A program made the position numbers and the translations under genes. Below the pieces are notes generated by a model. The model did not search any database. It was not told the origin of the DNA and saw only the letters and a program-made list of their open reading frames with translations. From Hordeum vulgare subsp. vulgare (lineage: Eukaryota > Streptophyta > Magnoliopsida > Poales > Poaceae), in NCBI RefSeq assembly GCF_904849725.1, contig NC_058522.1:458058844-458122843 (forward strand): 64,000 bases of DNA, given 5' to 3'. The stretch's first letter is position 1; every line of letters begins with the position of its first letter. Of this stretch, positions 1 to 12,055 are shown piece after piece.

Positions 1-401
1 CTCACCCTACGCGTCGAGGAGAGGAGGAAGGCTCGTCGAAGAGGAAGAAGGGGACGAAGAGGCGGGGCGACACGATGCACCGCTCCGGCCTGACGGAGCC
101 GCTGTGGAGGGGACGCCAGAGAGGGGGAACCACCCCTCTAGCGACGGGAACGGAACGGCGGGAGATTCCCCATGCTCGCGGATGCCTCGGACGCCGCGGG
201 GACGACTGCTGGCGACGAGGAGGACGTAGATCGACGGCGGCAACTCTCTGAAACTCATTGAAACTTACCTGTCGAGGGGAAGGAAGAATAGGAGAGGAAC
301 GGGGATGGCGGCGGGCGAGGAGGAACCCTAGGTGCGAACGCCGAGGCCCGCTTTATAGGAGGGAGGAGGGATGCCTCGACGTCCGTGAGGGGGACGGCGC
401 A

Positions 402-453
<52 letters not shown>

Positions 454-1188
454 ACTGACGGAAAGCAGGGAGGAAGAAACGCCGTCAGAGAAGAAGAGAG
501 GAACGGGGGAGATGGGCTACGCGCGGGAGAGAAAGAGAGATGGGCCAGGGAAGGAGGAAGCCAGCCCACGTGCATCTCTATTTTAAAACAAAGAGTTTTT
601 CCCGTATTTCAAATAAACCAAACAAGAAACAAAATACCCAGACTTACACAGGGGTTTTGAAAATAAAATAAAAACACCTAGGGCATGAGGGATTTATGCC
701 CTATTTAAATAAAATAAAACACTGAATTTTTGAGCAACTAAATTAAATACAAAACAGAATTATCCCATGCTATTTTGTTTATAAAAGGCCCAACTCACTT
801 GGTTTTAAAAATCCAAAATAATAACCCTCCAACACAAGGTAAAACTAAAAAATGAGCAACATTTTTAAAACAGGTTTTGGGCAAGTTAAACCTAAGCTCA
901 AATAAATATAGAAGAAGGGGTTTTGTTGAAACCTAGTTTTGAAAGCATCATAGTTCAAAACCCAAGCTTGCAATCACCACAACATCATACACATATCACA
1001 TGCACTCATCATTGAACCAACACCAACAACAACACAAAGAAGAAGACAAGCATGCAATGGATGGTATGATGCAAAAGTTATGCCACCACATAAGAACACA
1101 TGAAATGACACCCTCATATAGCATGACCACATGGATCCAAACATGAAAAGGATTCTAAATATGGCAAGGTTACATCTGGGTCATTACA
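1..1188 (-). mobile_element. Probable LTR of an unidentified retrotransposon (partial)
   Basis: Read on the minus strand the block begins TGTAATGACCCAG at 1188, which has the TG start of a plant LTR. About 830 bases downstream on that strand there is a TATAAAG box (357-351), followed by a GC-rich transcribed-looking leader with a GT splice-donor-like site near 270. The AT-rich upstream half and GC-rich downstream half fit LTR U3 and R/U5 regions. The element would continue past the left edge, so no second LTR, primer site or target duplication can be seen. I do not name a family. It could instead be a host promoter region. Confidence 0.4.
404..452. repeat. (CT)n microsatellite
   Basis: About 49 bases of uninterrupted CT dinucleotides inside the probable LTR, just upstream (minus-strand sense) of the TATA-like box. 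Short ORFs of alternating Ser-Leu or Arg-Glu across it are products of the repeat, not genes. Confidence 0.95.
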
Positions 1189-1442
1189 TTGCCCTCTTTA
1201 TATGATGGGACGTTTCGCGCATGTCCATGGACACATGCTACCCCACGACCGCGGTCTCACATGCACCCACGTATACGTGGCCCCACTCATCAGCTAACGG
1301 TCAAATGCATTGACCCGACGGTAACGTTCGTTATAACCTGTTCTCAGAGTTTCGGGCAAGGGAGTGGGGAATAGTGAGGAAAAGTTAACAGAGTGGGGAT
1401 GAATGAGTAGAGCTAAGGAACGAGGGGCATGGGTATAAAAAT
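1189..1442. other. Unassigned spacer
   Basis: Moderately GC-rich sequence between the probable LTR and the truncated Gypsy LTR. No ORF, repeat end or RNA gene recognised. It could be old target sequence. Confidence 0.5.
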
Positions 1443-1689
1443 CCCTAATTTATATCTATCTCTATCATATCTCATCCTTGCAAATAACTTTGAAGGGATT
1501 GACAACCCCTTTATAGCGTTGGGTGCAAGTGTTTGATTATTTGTGTAAGGTACTACTATTGGAGTCTCGCTTGTTCCTACTACTGGATTGATATCTAGGT
1601 TCTCAACAAACTGAGGGAAATACTTATCTACTTCGCTGCATCACCCTTTCCTCTTCAAGGGAAAACCAACGCAAGCTCAAGAGGTAGCA
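1443..1689 (+). repeat. 3'-terminal remnant of the 5' LTR (Sabrina-like)
   Basis: About 245 bases that align with 5575-5820, with scattered substitutions. Only the downstream end of the LTR remains; sequence left of 1443 has no match in the 3' LTR region. Confidence 0.8.
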
Positions 1690-1700
1690 AGAAGGATTTG

Positions 1701-1719
1701 TGGCGCTGTTGCCGGGGAG
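1701..1719 (+). other. Primer-binding site, tRNA-Asp type
   Basis: TGGCGCTGTTGCCGGGGAG, one base different from the Asp-type site of the neighbouring Gypsy element (14770-14788), and placed 11 bases after the LTR end in both elements. Confidence 0.8.
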
Positions 1720-1917
1720 GATACATAGCATGACCACCAAGTACCCATTACAAACTCATCTCTTGCATTTACTTTATCTTCCATTTGCCTCTCGTTTTCC
1801 TCTCCCCCACTTCTAAAAAGATTTTCAGAAAATACCAAAACATTTCCCTTTTTATTTGCCTTTTTCCGTTGTCTTTTTGTTTGCTTGCTTGTGTGCTAGA
1901 TTGCTTGCTTTGTCACG

Positions 1918-2478
1918 ATGCCTCAAGAGAATGCCAAGTTATGTGATTTTTCCACTACTAATAATAATGATTTTATTAGTACTTCGATTGCTCCCGCCAC
2001 CAGTGCGGAATCTTGTGAAATTAATGCCGCTTTGCTCAATCTTGTTATGAAAGAACAATTTTCTGGCCTTCCTAGTGAAGATGTCCCATCCCATCTAAAT
2101 ACTTTCATTGAGTTGTGTGATATGCAAATGAAGAAAGATGTGGATAATGAAATTGTTAAATTAAAGCTATTTACTTTCTCATTATGAGATCGTGCCAAAA
2201 TCTGGTTTTCATCTTTACCTTAAAATAGTATTGATTCATGGAACAAGTGTAAAGATGCTTTTATTTCCAAGTACTTTCCGCCCACTAAGATTACCTCCCT
2301 TAGTAACGATATAATGAATTTTAAGCAACTTTATCATGAGCATGTTGCACAATCTTGGGAGAGGATGAAACTAATGATTAGGAATTGCCCCGTGCATAGT
2401 TAGAGCTTATAGATGATTATACAATTTTTTTATGCGGGATTGAATTTTCCTTCTAGAATTCTTTTAGATTAATCCTCG
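1918..2478 (+). pseudogene. gag remnant of the Sabrina-like element
   Basis: The reading frame starts ATGCCTCAAGAG at 1918 and encodes the N-terminal part of a plant retrotransposon gag. It runs 89 codons to TGA at 2185-2187, then resumes in the same frame with the gag-domain core containing WFSSLP and SWNKCKDAFISKYFP. More in-frame stops follow before the next long ORF. The first stop sits where related gags usually have Arg (CGA to TGA), as expected from deamination of methylated CpG. No functional gag can be made. Confidence 0.7.
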
Positions 2479-3711
2479 GTGGTACTTCTATGTAATTTTA
2501 ATCCTAGGCCATTTCCTAGTAATTCCCCTAGTAATTATGGTAATTCCTACAACAATTCTTATGGAAATTATAATAAGATGTCCTATGATCTTGAGAATAA
2601 TATTAAAGAATCCATTAGCTCTCAAAAAGGTTGCAATGCTATGATTGAAGAAAAATTGCTCAAGATTGATGATTTGGCTAGGAACGTTGATAGAATTTCT
2701 CTTGATATTGATTCTTTAAAAATTAGATCTATTTCACCCAAGCATGATATTAGTGATTCTTTAATATATATGAGAATTTCTATTGATGAGTGTAAAGAAA
2801 GAACCGCTAGAATACGTGTTAAGCGTGAATGGCTTGAAAAGGTGTTTTCTCGTGATGATATTGATGAAGATCTAAAAGTGATTGGTGTGACACGTATTGA
2901 ATCTTTGTTTTCTAGGATAAATCCTGAAAAAGATGGGACTGGAGATGAGTCAACTTTAGCTAAAAGGTGTCCCAATGATTCGGAGTTCATAGATCTTAGT
3001 GATAAGATTGATAAAAGTGGGATGGAAGAGGTCAAAACTTCAAATAGCAATGAGCCCACACTTTCGGATTTTAAGGATTTTAATTATGATAGTTGCTCTT
3101 TAATTGATTGTGTTTCCTTGTTGCAATCCATGTTAAATTCTCCACATGCTTATAGTCAAAATAAGGCTTTTACTAAACATATTGTGGATGCCATGATGGA
3201 ATCTTTTGAAGAGAAACTTGAGTTGGAGGTCTCTATACCTAGAAAACTGTATGATGAGTGGGAACCTACCATTAAAATTAAAATTAAATGTTATGAGTGC
3301 CATGCTTTGTGTGATTTGGGTGCTAGCATTTCCACAATTACAAAAACTTTATGTGATGTGTTAGGATTCCATGAATTTGATGATTGTTCTCTAAATTTGC
3401 ATCTAGCGGATCCCATAATTAAGAAACCCGCGGGAAGGATTAATGTTGTTCTTATTGTTGCTAATTGGAGTTATGTGCCCATAGATTTCATTGTTCTCAA
3501 TATAGAATGCAATCCTACATGTCCTATTATTCTTGGTAGACCCTTCCTTAGAATGATTGGTGCAATTATTGACATGAAGGAAGGTTATATTACATTCCAA
3601 TTCCCATTAAGGAAAGTCATGGAGCACTTTCATAGAAAGAAAATAAGATTACCTTATGAATCTATAATGAGAGCTACCTATAGATTGCATACCAAAGATG
3701 ATAACACTTAG
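2479..3711 (+). CDS. Retrotransposon retropepsin-like ORF (Sabrina-like element)
   Basis: Open frame of 410 codons with no stop. It opens directly after a stop, with a GTG and no ATG until about 2578, so it is really the continuation of the broken gag. The C-terminal third is an aspartic protease of the retropepsin fold: the catalytic triad motif CDLGAS lies near residue 280 (Asp-Leu-Gly-Ala), followed by the ILGRPF motif near residue 350, typical of Ty3/Gypsy proteases. Residues 30-200 are polar and charged with no recognised domain. No RT follows; the frame closes at TAG 3709-3711. The protease in principle processes the gag polyprotein. Expression is unlikely because gag upstream is broken. 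Confidence 0.7.
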   Translation: MVLLCNFNPRPFPSNSPSNYGNSYNNSYGNYNKMSYDLENNIKESISSQKGCNAMIEEKLLKIDDLARNVDRISLDIDSLKIRSISPKHDISDSLIYMRISIDECKERTARIRVKREWLEKVFSRDDIDEDLKVIGVTRIESLFSRINPEKDGTGDESTLAKRCPNDSEFIDLSDKIDKSGMEEVKTSNSNEPTLSDFKDFNYDSCSLIDCVSLLQSMLNSPHAYSQNKAFTKHIVDAMMESFEEKLELEVSIPRKLYDEWEPTIKIKIKCYECHALCDLGASISTITKTLCDVLGFHEFDDCSLNLHLADPIIKKPAGRINVVLIVANWSYVPIDFIVLNIECNPTCPIILGRPFLRMIGAIIDMKEGYITFQFPLRKVMEHFHRKKIRLPYESIMRATYRLHTKDDNT

Positions 3712-4329
3712 ATCTATTGCATTGTGCCTATCTAGTGCGTTAAACAATAGCGCTTGTTGGGAGGCAACCCAGTTTTATTTGTTTTGCTTTTGTTTTTGTT
3801 TCTGTTTTTATGTGCTGCACATATTATTACCTTTGTAATAATTGTGTTTTAATGTCTTAATTAGTGTTTGAGCCAAGTAAGACCTTTGGGATGATCTATG
3901 GTGCTTGCAAGTTGATTTTGCTGAAAAACAGAAACTTTTGCTCTCAGTCCAGGAGACAAATTTCCCACGTCGTCCTAATATTTCAGAATTTTTGGAGTTA
4001 CAGAAGTATTCGAAGTAAACAGATTGCTACACACTGTTCTGTTTTTGAAAGATTTTGTTTTCTTTGTGTTGTTTTCTTATTTTGATGAATCTATGGATTG
4101 TATTGGGGGTATGAACCATGGAGAAGTTAGAATACAGTAAATATTACATCAATATAAATAAAGATTGAGTTCACAACAGTAGCTAAGTGGTGATTGATCT
4201 TTCTTATACTAACGGATCTCATGAGTTTTCTGTTGAGTTTTGTGTTGTGAACTTTTCAAGTTTTGTGTAAAGATTTGATGGACTATGGAATAAGGAGAGG
4301 CAAGAGCCTAAGCTTGGGGATACCCAAGT
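3712..4329 (+). other. Non-coding 3' internal region with polypurine-like tract
   Basis: After the protease ORF there is no coding capacity. The tract AAGCTTGGGGATAC (about 4310) resembles the polypurine tract of Athila-group elements (compare the tract beside the LTR at 7806) and suggests that the 3' LTR starts shortly after it. Confidence 0.5.
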
Positions 4330-5820
4330 CACACCAGTCCATATTCAAGGTTACCAAAAAGCCTAAGCTTGCGGATGCCCCGGAAGGCATCCCTCTTTCA
4401 ACTTCAATCCGTCGGTAAATTTACTTGAGGCTATATTTTTATTCACCACATGATATGTGTTTTTCTTGGAGCGTCTTGTATGGTATGATTCTTTAATTTT
4501 TAGTTTGCCACAATCATACTTGCTGCACACATCTTTTGAGAGAGTGAGATACACTGAATCATGAATTTATTAGAATACTCTTTATGCTTCACTTATATCT
4601 TTTGAGCTAGGCAATGTTGCTCTAGTACTTCACTTATATCTTTTAGAGAATGACGGTGTTGTGGAATTATTAATCTCTCATATTTCACTTATATATTTTT
4701 GAGAGTTCTTTAAACAGCATAATTGGTTTACGTTATGAATTTAGTCCTAATATAATAGGCATCCAAGAGGGATATAATAAAAACTTTCATATTGAGTGCA
4801 TTGAATATGATGAGAAGTTTGATTCCTTGCACATAGTTTTGAGATGTGAGGATGGTGATATGAGAGTCATGCTAGTAAGTAATTGTGAATTAGAAAAAAT
4901 ACTTGTGTTGAAGCTTGTGATTCCCGTAGCATGCACGTATGGTGAACCGTTATGTGATGAAGTCGGAGCATGACTTGTTTAATGATTGTCAAGCTTTGTG
5001 TGGAGGTCGGGATCGCGCGATGGTTAACTCCTACCAACCCTTCTCCTATGAAGATTCTTCTAATACTTTGCTTCGATAACTAATAAACTTTTGCAATAAG
5101 TATGTGAGTTCTTTATGACTAATGTTGAGTTCATGGATTATACACACTCTCACCCTTCCACCTTTGCTAGCCTCTCTAGTACCGCACAACTTTCGCCAGT
5201 ACATAAAACCCACCTTCCTTAGAACAGCCACCATATATTTTCCTCAAAACATCCACCATACCTACCTATTATGGCATTTTCATAGCCATTCTGATATATA
5301 TTGCCATGCAACACCACTGTCCCTTTTTTATATGGACGTGATGCCTATATGCATAATCATTTCCTTGGATATCTTCATAATTATTTGCTTTTCTATCAAT
5401 TGCTCGGCAGTAATTTGTTCACCCACCGTATTATTTTCCTTCATGAGATAAGCCTCTAGTGAAACCTATGGCCCCGGGTCTATTTTCCATATCATATTTT
5501 CATATTTATAAACCAAAAATACAAAAAATACTTTGATGCAATTTATTTACTTTAGTTTTACTTTCAGATCTATCAATATTTTATATCTATCTCTATCAGA
5601 TCTCATCCTTGCAAATAACTCTCGAAGGATTGACAACCCCTTTATAGTGTTGGGTGCAAGTGTTTGATTATTTGTGTAAGGTACTACTATTGGAGTCTCG
5701 CTTGTTCCTCTTACTGGATTGATACCTTGGTTCTCAACAAACTGAGGGAAATACTTATCTACTTTGTTGCATCACGCTTTCCTCTTTAAGGGAAACCCAA
5801 CGCTATCTCAAGAGGTAGCA
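4330..5820 (+). repeat. 3' LTR of the Sabrina-like element (left boundary approximate)
   Basis: The right end, GAGGTAGCA at 5820, is fixed by identity with the 5' LTR remnant. The left boundary is inferred from the polypurine-like tract near 4310 and may be off by tens of bases, because the matching part of the 5' LTR is missing. Confidence 0.55.
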
Positions 5821-6292
5821 TGAATCACCTTATAATGCTACTGTCGTCCTAAGCAAAATAAGATGCATAAAAGGATTAACATCACATGCAAATCATAAGT
5901 GACATGATATGGCCATGAACTTGTGCATCTTGATCTCCATCACCAAAGCATCGGCATGATCTCCATCGTCACCGGCACAACACCATGATCTCCATCATCG
6001 TGCTGCCATTGAGGTTGTCGCGCCAACTATGTTCGTACTACTATTGCTACCTCTTAGCGATAAACTAAAGCTCACCAAACGCAAAATAGTTTAAGACAAC
6101 CCTATGGCTCCTGCCGTTGACATAGCATTGACATGCAAATCGATATTTAAGTATTACAACATGATCATATCATACATCTCATATATCATATCATGTCTTT
6201 GGCCATATCACATCACATGCATACCGTGCAAAAACAAGTTAGACGTCCTCTAATTTGTTGTTGCATATTTTACGTGGCTGCTTGATGACCCA
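5821..6292 (-). mobile_element. Old WIS/BARE/Angela-type Copia: 5' leader fragment, part 1
   Basis: Aligns over most of its length, with many substitutions, to the untranslated leader of the complete Copia element (48030-48500). It continues in 16318-18472 on the other side of the Fatima-like insertion. Gag and pol of this copy are missing on the left, where it abuts the Sabrina-like 3' LTR. Confidence 0.8.
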
Positions 6293-7805
6293 GAATTGTA
6301 GGGGGTCTATCGTAGTCCTTTCGATAAGTAAGAGTGTCGATCCCAATGAGGATCAAAAGGAAATGACAAGCGGTTTTTAGTAAGGTATTCTCTGCAAGCA
6401 CTGAAATTATCGATGACAGATAGTTTTGTGATAAGGTAATTTGTAACGGGTAGCAAGTAAAAAATGTAACAATGGTGCAGCAAGGTGTCCCAATCCTTTT
6501 TGTAGCAAAGGACAAGCCTGGACAAACTCTTATATAGAGAAAAGCGCTCCCGAGGACACATGGGAATTTATGTCAAGCTAGTTTTCGTCATGCTCATATG
6601 ATTCACGTTCGCTGCTTTGATAATTTGATATGTGGGTGGACCGGTGCCTGGATGATGCCCTTACTTGGACAGACATCCCACTTATGATTAACCTCTCTTG
6701 CAAGCATCCGCAACTACGAAAGAAGAATTAAGATAAATCTAATCATAGCATTAAACATATGGATTTGAATCAGCCCCTTACGAAGCAACGCATAAACTAG
6801 GGTTTAAGCTTCTGTCACTCTAGCAACCCATCATCTACTTATTACTTCCCAATGCCTTCCTCTAGGCCCAAATAATGGTGAAGTGTCATGTAGTCGATGT
6901 TCACATGACACCACTAGAGGAGAGACAACATATATTTTATCAAAATATCGAGCGAATACCAAATTCACATGATTACTTATAACAAGACTTATCCCATGTC
7001 CTCGGGAACAAACGTAACTACACACAAATCATATTCATGTTCGTGATCACAGGAGTATAAATAATCATTAAGGATCTGAACATGTAATTTTCCACCAAAT
7101 AAACCAGCTAGCATCAACTACGAGGAGTAATCAACACTACTAGAAACCCATAGGTACCAATGTGAGGTTTTGAGACAAAGGTCGGATACAAGAGATGAAC
7201 TAGGGTTTGGAGAGGAGATGGTGCTGATGAAGATGTTGATGGATATTGACCCCCTATCGATGAGAGGATCGTTGCTGATGATGATGGCTTCGATTTCCCC
7301 CTCTGGGAGGGAAGTTTCCCCAACGGAATAGCTCCGTCGAAGCTCTAGATTGGTTTTGTCGAAGTTCCGCCTCGAGACGGCGGTGCCTCGTACCGAAAGG
7401 TCTGATATGATTTTTTTCCATGTCAAAACCCTTCATATAGCAGAAGATGGGCACCGGAGGCCTGCCAGGGGGCCCACAAGCCTGCAGGGTGCGGCTAGGG
7501 GGTAAGACGCGCCCCCTAGCTTGTGACCTCCTGGTGGGTCCCCTCCGGTATTTCTTTCGCCCATTATTTTTTATATATTCCAAAAAAATTCTCCATAACT
7601 TTTCAGGACTTTTGGAGCTGTGCGGAATAGGTCTCTCAAATTTGCTCCTTTACGAGTCCAGAATTCCAACTGCGTCATTCTCCCTCTTCATGTAAATCTT
7701 GTATAATAAGAGAGAAAAGGCATAAGTATTGTACCATAATGTGTATTAACAGCCCATAATGCAATAAATATTGATATAAAAGCATGATGCAAAATGGATA
7801 TATCA
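6293..7805 (-). repeat. 3' LTR of the Fatima-like element
   Basis: 1513 bases, TGATGACCCAGAATTG to GGATATATCA in plus-strand reading. It is homologous along its length to 14800-16317. It keeps a stretch of about 20 bases near 6325-6350 that the other LTR lacks. Confidence 0.88.
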
Positions 7806-7822
7806 ACTCCCCCAAGCTTAGA
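7806..7822 (-). other. Polypurine tract of the Fatima-like element
   Basis: Minus-strand reading AAGCTTGGGGGAGTT directly abuts the 3' LTR, the position expected for the plus-strand primer. Confidence 0.7.
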
Positions 7823-9332
7823 CCTCACTTGTTCTCAAGCGAAAGCCGAGATCAAGAAATATGCCCACATGTTTAGATATAGAGGTGTCAATAAAATAAA
7901 ATACAGACACGCAGGCATCATGATTATCTTTAGAACAACAATACATATTGACATGGAATATCTTATACTAGAGTAACAATTCATTCACAAGGCAAAATAT
8001 GAATCAAGAACTCTATTGAGAACTAACAAACTATGATTTTAGTCATTGAAGCAATTCCAATTTATCGCAACATAGGAAAGAGTCAATATAAGAGCTTGTA
8101 AGGCAAATCCACATACTCAATCATCTTACGGTACTTCAAAATTGCTAACACTCATGCGGTACCTATGAGGTCAAAGCTTCAATCGGACACAAAAGAAAGA
8201 TAGGGGCTTATAGTTTTGCCTCCCAACTATTTACCTCTAGGGTAATGTCAACAATAATAACTCATGATCACCCACATCCGAGTGGATATATTTGTCTAGA
8301 TCATTCCCTAACACATGACGCTTGCCAAAAGATAAAGGAGAAATAAAGGAAATGGTGACGATCACCATGACTCTTTCGTAAAGGTAAGTACTAGAAAGTA
8401 ATGGTAACAGATAGGCCCTTCATAGAGGGAAGCAAAGGTTGTCGTGCGCTTTTATTGTTGGATGCGCAATCCCTTAATGTAAAAGAAAGTCACTTTATAT
8501 TACCCCTTGTGATAATGAACTTTATTATGTAGTATGTCGCTATAATAAACCACACATATTTAAAGAGCAATGTTTATTGCTTGCACCGATGACAACTTAC
8601 TTGAAGGATCTTACTCAATACATAGGTAGGTATGGTGGACTCTCAAGGCAAAACTGGGTTAAAGGTTTTTGGATGCACAAGTAGTATCTCTACTTGGTGT
8701 AGGAGTTTGTGGCTAATATGAGGTGGAAGCAAGTTACACATGCTGAAGGATCTACAACCATATAACTTTTATTCGGAAATAAACAAACATAACTCATTAT
8801 GTTGTCTTCCTTGTCCAATATCAACCTTTTGGCATATAATATTTTAATGAGTGCTCACAATCACAAAAGATGTCTAAGATAATATATTAATATGTGAACC
8901 TCTCTTCCTATATTACTTCCTTTCAATTGCAACAATGACCAATAGCTTTGATTGTCAACTCACAACAAATTTCAATTGACATACTTTTTATATGTGAAGT
9001 CATCACTCCCCACAAGATCATTATGTATGCTCTTTTGCTTTTATTCTATACTTCTTCCTATTTCTATTGCTCAAGATCATAGCAAGAAAGCAAAGCCCTC
9101 AACTCAAAGCTACTCTTTATTATATAACTCTCGGACTTGCTTACATAGGGGGAATAAAAAAGAAAACTCAAAACTAGATCACACTAAAACTTTATTCTAC
9201 TAGATCAAGATATAACTAAAAGGATCGAACGAAGAAAAAAAGAAAAAAAGAAAAAAGGTGTGATGGTGATACGATACCGGGGCACCTCCCCAAGCTTGGC
9301 ACAAGCAAGGGGGATTGCCCATACGCATGTGT
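7823..9332 (-). other. Non-coding 3' internal region of the Fatima-like element
   Basis: About 1.5 kb of AT-rich sequence without a supported ORF. It belongs to the long untranslated stretch between pol and 3' LTR seen in Athila-group elements. Confidence 0.6.
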
Positions 9333-9656
9333 TTAGTTGTCTTTCTTTGGAGGTAGCGGTGTTGGAGTTGTTGGTGAGGTAGAAAGCTTATCAAGTTTCC
9401 ACTTAAGCATGAAATTGTGTTCCCTAAGATCGTCTACTTCCTGCTCGAGCCTCAATATATGTTGACATAATTCACCCTTGCTCTCCTGCAGAAAACGAGA
9501 AGGGATAAATAGCACCTTGGGTTTTCTCCTTGTATTTGGGAGGCTCGACTTCTTGAACTCCACATGCATATCATCGGGTCGATGCAAGGGAATCTCCTCT
9601 TCGTCCGAGATTTCTTTCGCATACTTGCATATCTTCTTTTCCTCCTCCGAGCACAA
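9333..9656 (-). CDS. Accessory ORF downstream of pol, coiled-coil protein
   Basis: 107 codons on the minus strand. The product is charged and hydrophilic: an acidic-basic N-terminal half, then a heptad-like segment (LCQHILRLEQEVDDLREHNF, near residues 65-84) predicted by eye to be a coiled coil, and a Pro/Thr-rich tail. No signal peptide or membrane segment is visible, so I do not call it env-like. Position between pol and the 3' LTR fits an extra ORF of Athila-group elements. Function unknown. It could be a fragment of a longer spliced frame. Confidence 0.45.
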   Translation of the reverse strand: MCSEEEKKICKYAKEISDEEEIPLHRPDDMHVEFKKSSLPNTRRKPKVLFIPSRFLQESKGELCQHILRLEQEVDDLREHNFMLKWKLDKLSTSPTTPTPLPPKKDN

Positions 9657-10077
9657 TGCATAGGGATCTACGTCCCCGTAGAGCTTGGGATTGGCAAGAT
9701 AGGGTGATACATATCTCTCCCGTCGGAAGCTTTGGATGACATCTTACTCTAAATCTGCTGCAGAAACATCTCAAAACAAAAACAGGAGATATTGTCGAGA
9801 TACGAAGGTCAAGACCTTCGGGAGATTATACAAAAACAGAAAAAGGTGTGATGGTGATACGAAGGAGTATTCCACAAGAAAATGGAGTCTGGAGGGTGCA
9901 CGGGGTGGCCATAAGCCTGCAGGGCGCGGACAGGGGGGTAGGCTGCGCCCCTGGATTTTCTCCTCCTCGTGCATGCTTCGGACTGCTTTAAATTTTCCTA
10001 TTTTTTAAATATTCCAAAAGTGGTAAAAATTGCCATTGAAAATGTTTTGGAGTCGGTTTGCTTACCGTAGCACATAC
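9657..10077 (-). other. Spacer with GC-rich LTR-like segment
   Basis: Contains a stretch (about 9885-10015) that resembles the GC-rich part of the flanking LTRs (compare 7445-7575), including the CATAAGCCTGCAGGGCGCGG segment. No coding capacity supported. Confidence 0.45.
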
Positions 10078-10347
10078 CTATTCCTTTTCGGGGTCCGAGA
10101 CGTTCTGATAGGTCTCCCTAATGTACTCTTGTGGAGTTATGGTATTGATAATATTAGTTTCAACATTTATGGGAGTAACTGAGATATAATGTTTGATTCT
10201 TTGCCCATTTACCACATTCGGATTTGTGCCTTCGGCGTTGTTGATCTTGATGACACCGGAACGATATACTTCCTCAATAATGTAAGGACCTTCACATTTA
10301 GAGATAAGTTTTCCTGCAAAAAATCTTAAACGAGAGTTGTATAACAA
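10078..10347 (-). pseudogene. Integrase C-terminal region, Fatima-like element
   Basis: 90-codon open piece encoding the post-core part of Ty3/Gypsy integrase (motif SKCEGPYIIEEVYRSGVIKI, a small SH3-like strand-rich module that binds DNA). Separated from the integrase core by stops, so it is a remnant. Confidence 0.6.
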
Positions 10348-11198
10348 GACATGATCACCTACATTGAATTCACGCGTTTGTATCCTTCTATCATGCCATC
10401 TCTTAACCTTTTATTTAAACAACTTTGCATTCTCATAGGCATCGGTTCTCCATTCATCAAGTTAGTTAATTACAAATAACCCTCTTTTCACCAGCAAGTT
10501 TGAAATCATAGTTAAGCTCTTTAATTGCCCAATAAGTTTTATGTTCTATCTCTAGAGGTAAGTGACATGCTTTACCATAAACCATTTTATACGGAGAAAT
10601 ACCCATAGGGTTTTTGTAAGTGGTTCTATAAGCCCATAATGCATCGTCAAGTTTCTTAGACCAATTCTTTATAGATCTATTAATGGTCTTTTGCAAGATG
10701 AACTTAATTTATCTATTGCTCAATTCTACTTGCCCACTAGACTGAGGATGATAAGGAGATGTGATTCTATGATAACATCATACCTAGCAAGCAATTTACG
10801 GAAAGCACCATGAATAAAGTATGAACCACCATCAGTCATTAAATATCTAGGGACTCCAAATCTAGGGAAAATAACTTCTTTCAGCATTTTAATATAAGTG
10901 TTATGATCAGGACTACTAGTTGCAATAGCTTCTACCCACTTAGTAACATATCAACAACAACTAGAACATGAGTATACTCATTGGACTTTGGAAAAGGTCC
11001 CATATAATCAAAACCTCAAACATCAAATGGTTCAATAACTAGAGAGTAATTCATAGGCATTTCCTGACATCTACTAATATTACCAATTCTTTGACATTCA
11101 TCGCAAGACAAGACAAACTTACGAGCATCATTGAAGAGAGTAGGCCAATAAAAACGAGATTGTAATACCGAGTGTGGAGTTCTTTCTCCAGTGTGATG
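10348..11198 (-). pseudogene. Integrase core remnant, Fatima-like element
   Basis: Translating the minus strand in several frames gives the zinc-binding end (CDECQRIG near 11100), a GPFPKS segment of the catalytic core, and the core C-terminus ([17 protein letters not shown] near 10640). At least five stops and frame changes lie between them. Integrase would insert the cDNA into the genome; this one cannot be made. Confidence 0.6.
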
Positions 11199-11852
11199 TC
11201 ATCCGTAGGCCTCGGAGTGACACTTGTATAGGATTTGTTCCTGTTCATGCTCAGGTACACAACGTCTAATAATACCATCTACTCCTTCTATATAAAGGTG
11301 TGGATCTTCCCAAAAGTAATGTCTTAAATCATAGAAGAACATTTTATTTTGTTGGTATGTGAAACTAGGCGGTATAAATTTAGCAACGATGTAATTAGCA
11401 TAATCAGCATACCAAGGAGCATTGCGTGAAGCATTTATGATAGCTAATTGTTCATCGCAAAAGCTATGATCAATAGGTAGTGGGTCATCAAGAACATTCT
11501 CTAATCTAGACATGTTATCTCCTACGGGGTTATCAGCGCCCTTTCTATCAATAATATGCAAATCAAATTCTTGTAGCAGAAGGATCAATCTAACAAGTCT
11601 AGGTTTAACATCTTTATTTTCCATAAGGTACTTAATAGCAGTGTGATCAGTGTGAACAGTTAGTTTGGAATCAACAATATAAGGTCTAAACTTATCGCAG
11701 GCAAACACAACCACCAAAAATTCATTTTCAGTGGTAGCGTAGTTTCTTTGAGAACTGTCTAGAGTTTTACTAGCGTAATGGATGACATTTAATTTATTAT
11801 CAACTCTTTGTCCTAGAAGAGTACCAACAACATAATCACTAGCATCACACAT
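11199..11852 (-). pseudogene. RNase H domain and integrase start, Fatima-like element
   Basis: 218-codon open piece. It starts with the RNase H core CDASDYVVGTLLGQR (first catalytic Asp), then TENEFL and HTDHTAIKYL, the Ty3/Gypsy RNase H motifs, followed by a linker and the start of the integrase zinc region (RCVPEHEQEQIL). RNase H removes the RNA template during reverse transcription. The frame stops before the rest of integrase. Confidence 0.75.
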
Positions 11853-12055
11853 AATTTTAAAGTGTAGGTTCCGATCAAGTGGTTGAACAACACGTGCAGT
11901 GGTGAAGGCTCACTTAAAAATTTCAAATGCTTCTACACAATCATCATAAAAAACAAATGGAACATCCTTTTGCAAAAGATTAGTGGGAGGCTTAGAAATT
12001 TTAGAGAAGTCTTTAATCAATCTCCTATAGAAACCAGCATGACCAAGGAAGCTTC

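Larger units (their letters stand above)
1443..5820 (+). mobile_element. Truncated Sabrina-like (Athila-group) Gypsy retrotransposon
   Basis: Plus-strand element. The last 250 or so bases of its LTR occur twice, at about 1443-1689 and 5575-5820, both ending GAGGTAGCA. After the left copy and an 11-base spacer comes a primer site matching tRNA-Asp (1701-1719), as is usual for Athila-group elements. A gag remnant and a retropepsin ORF follow, then a long non-coding 3' part. No reverse transcriptase or integrase is present between 3711 and the 3' LTR, so this is a non-autonomous or internally deleted copy. The 5' LTR has lost its upstream part at about 1443. The right end directly joins leader sequence of an old Copia element, suggesting insertion into it followed by deletion of the left flank. 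The family name is from memory of LTR sequence. Confidence 0.75.

Noticed and set aside
9333..9656. Envelope-like gene of an Athila element
   Set aside because: No signal peptide, membrane helix or glycoprotein features; only a coiled coil is visible.
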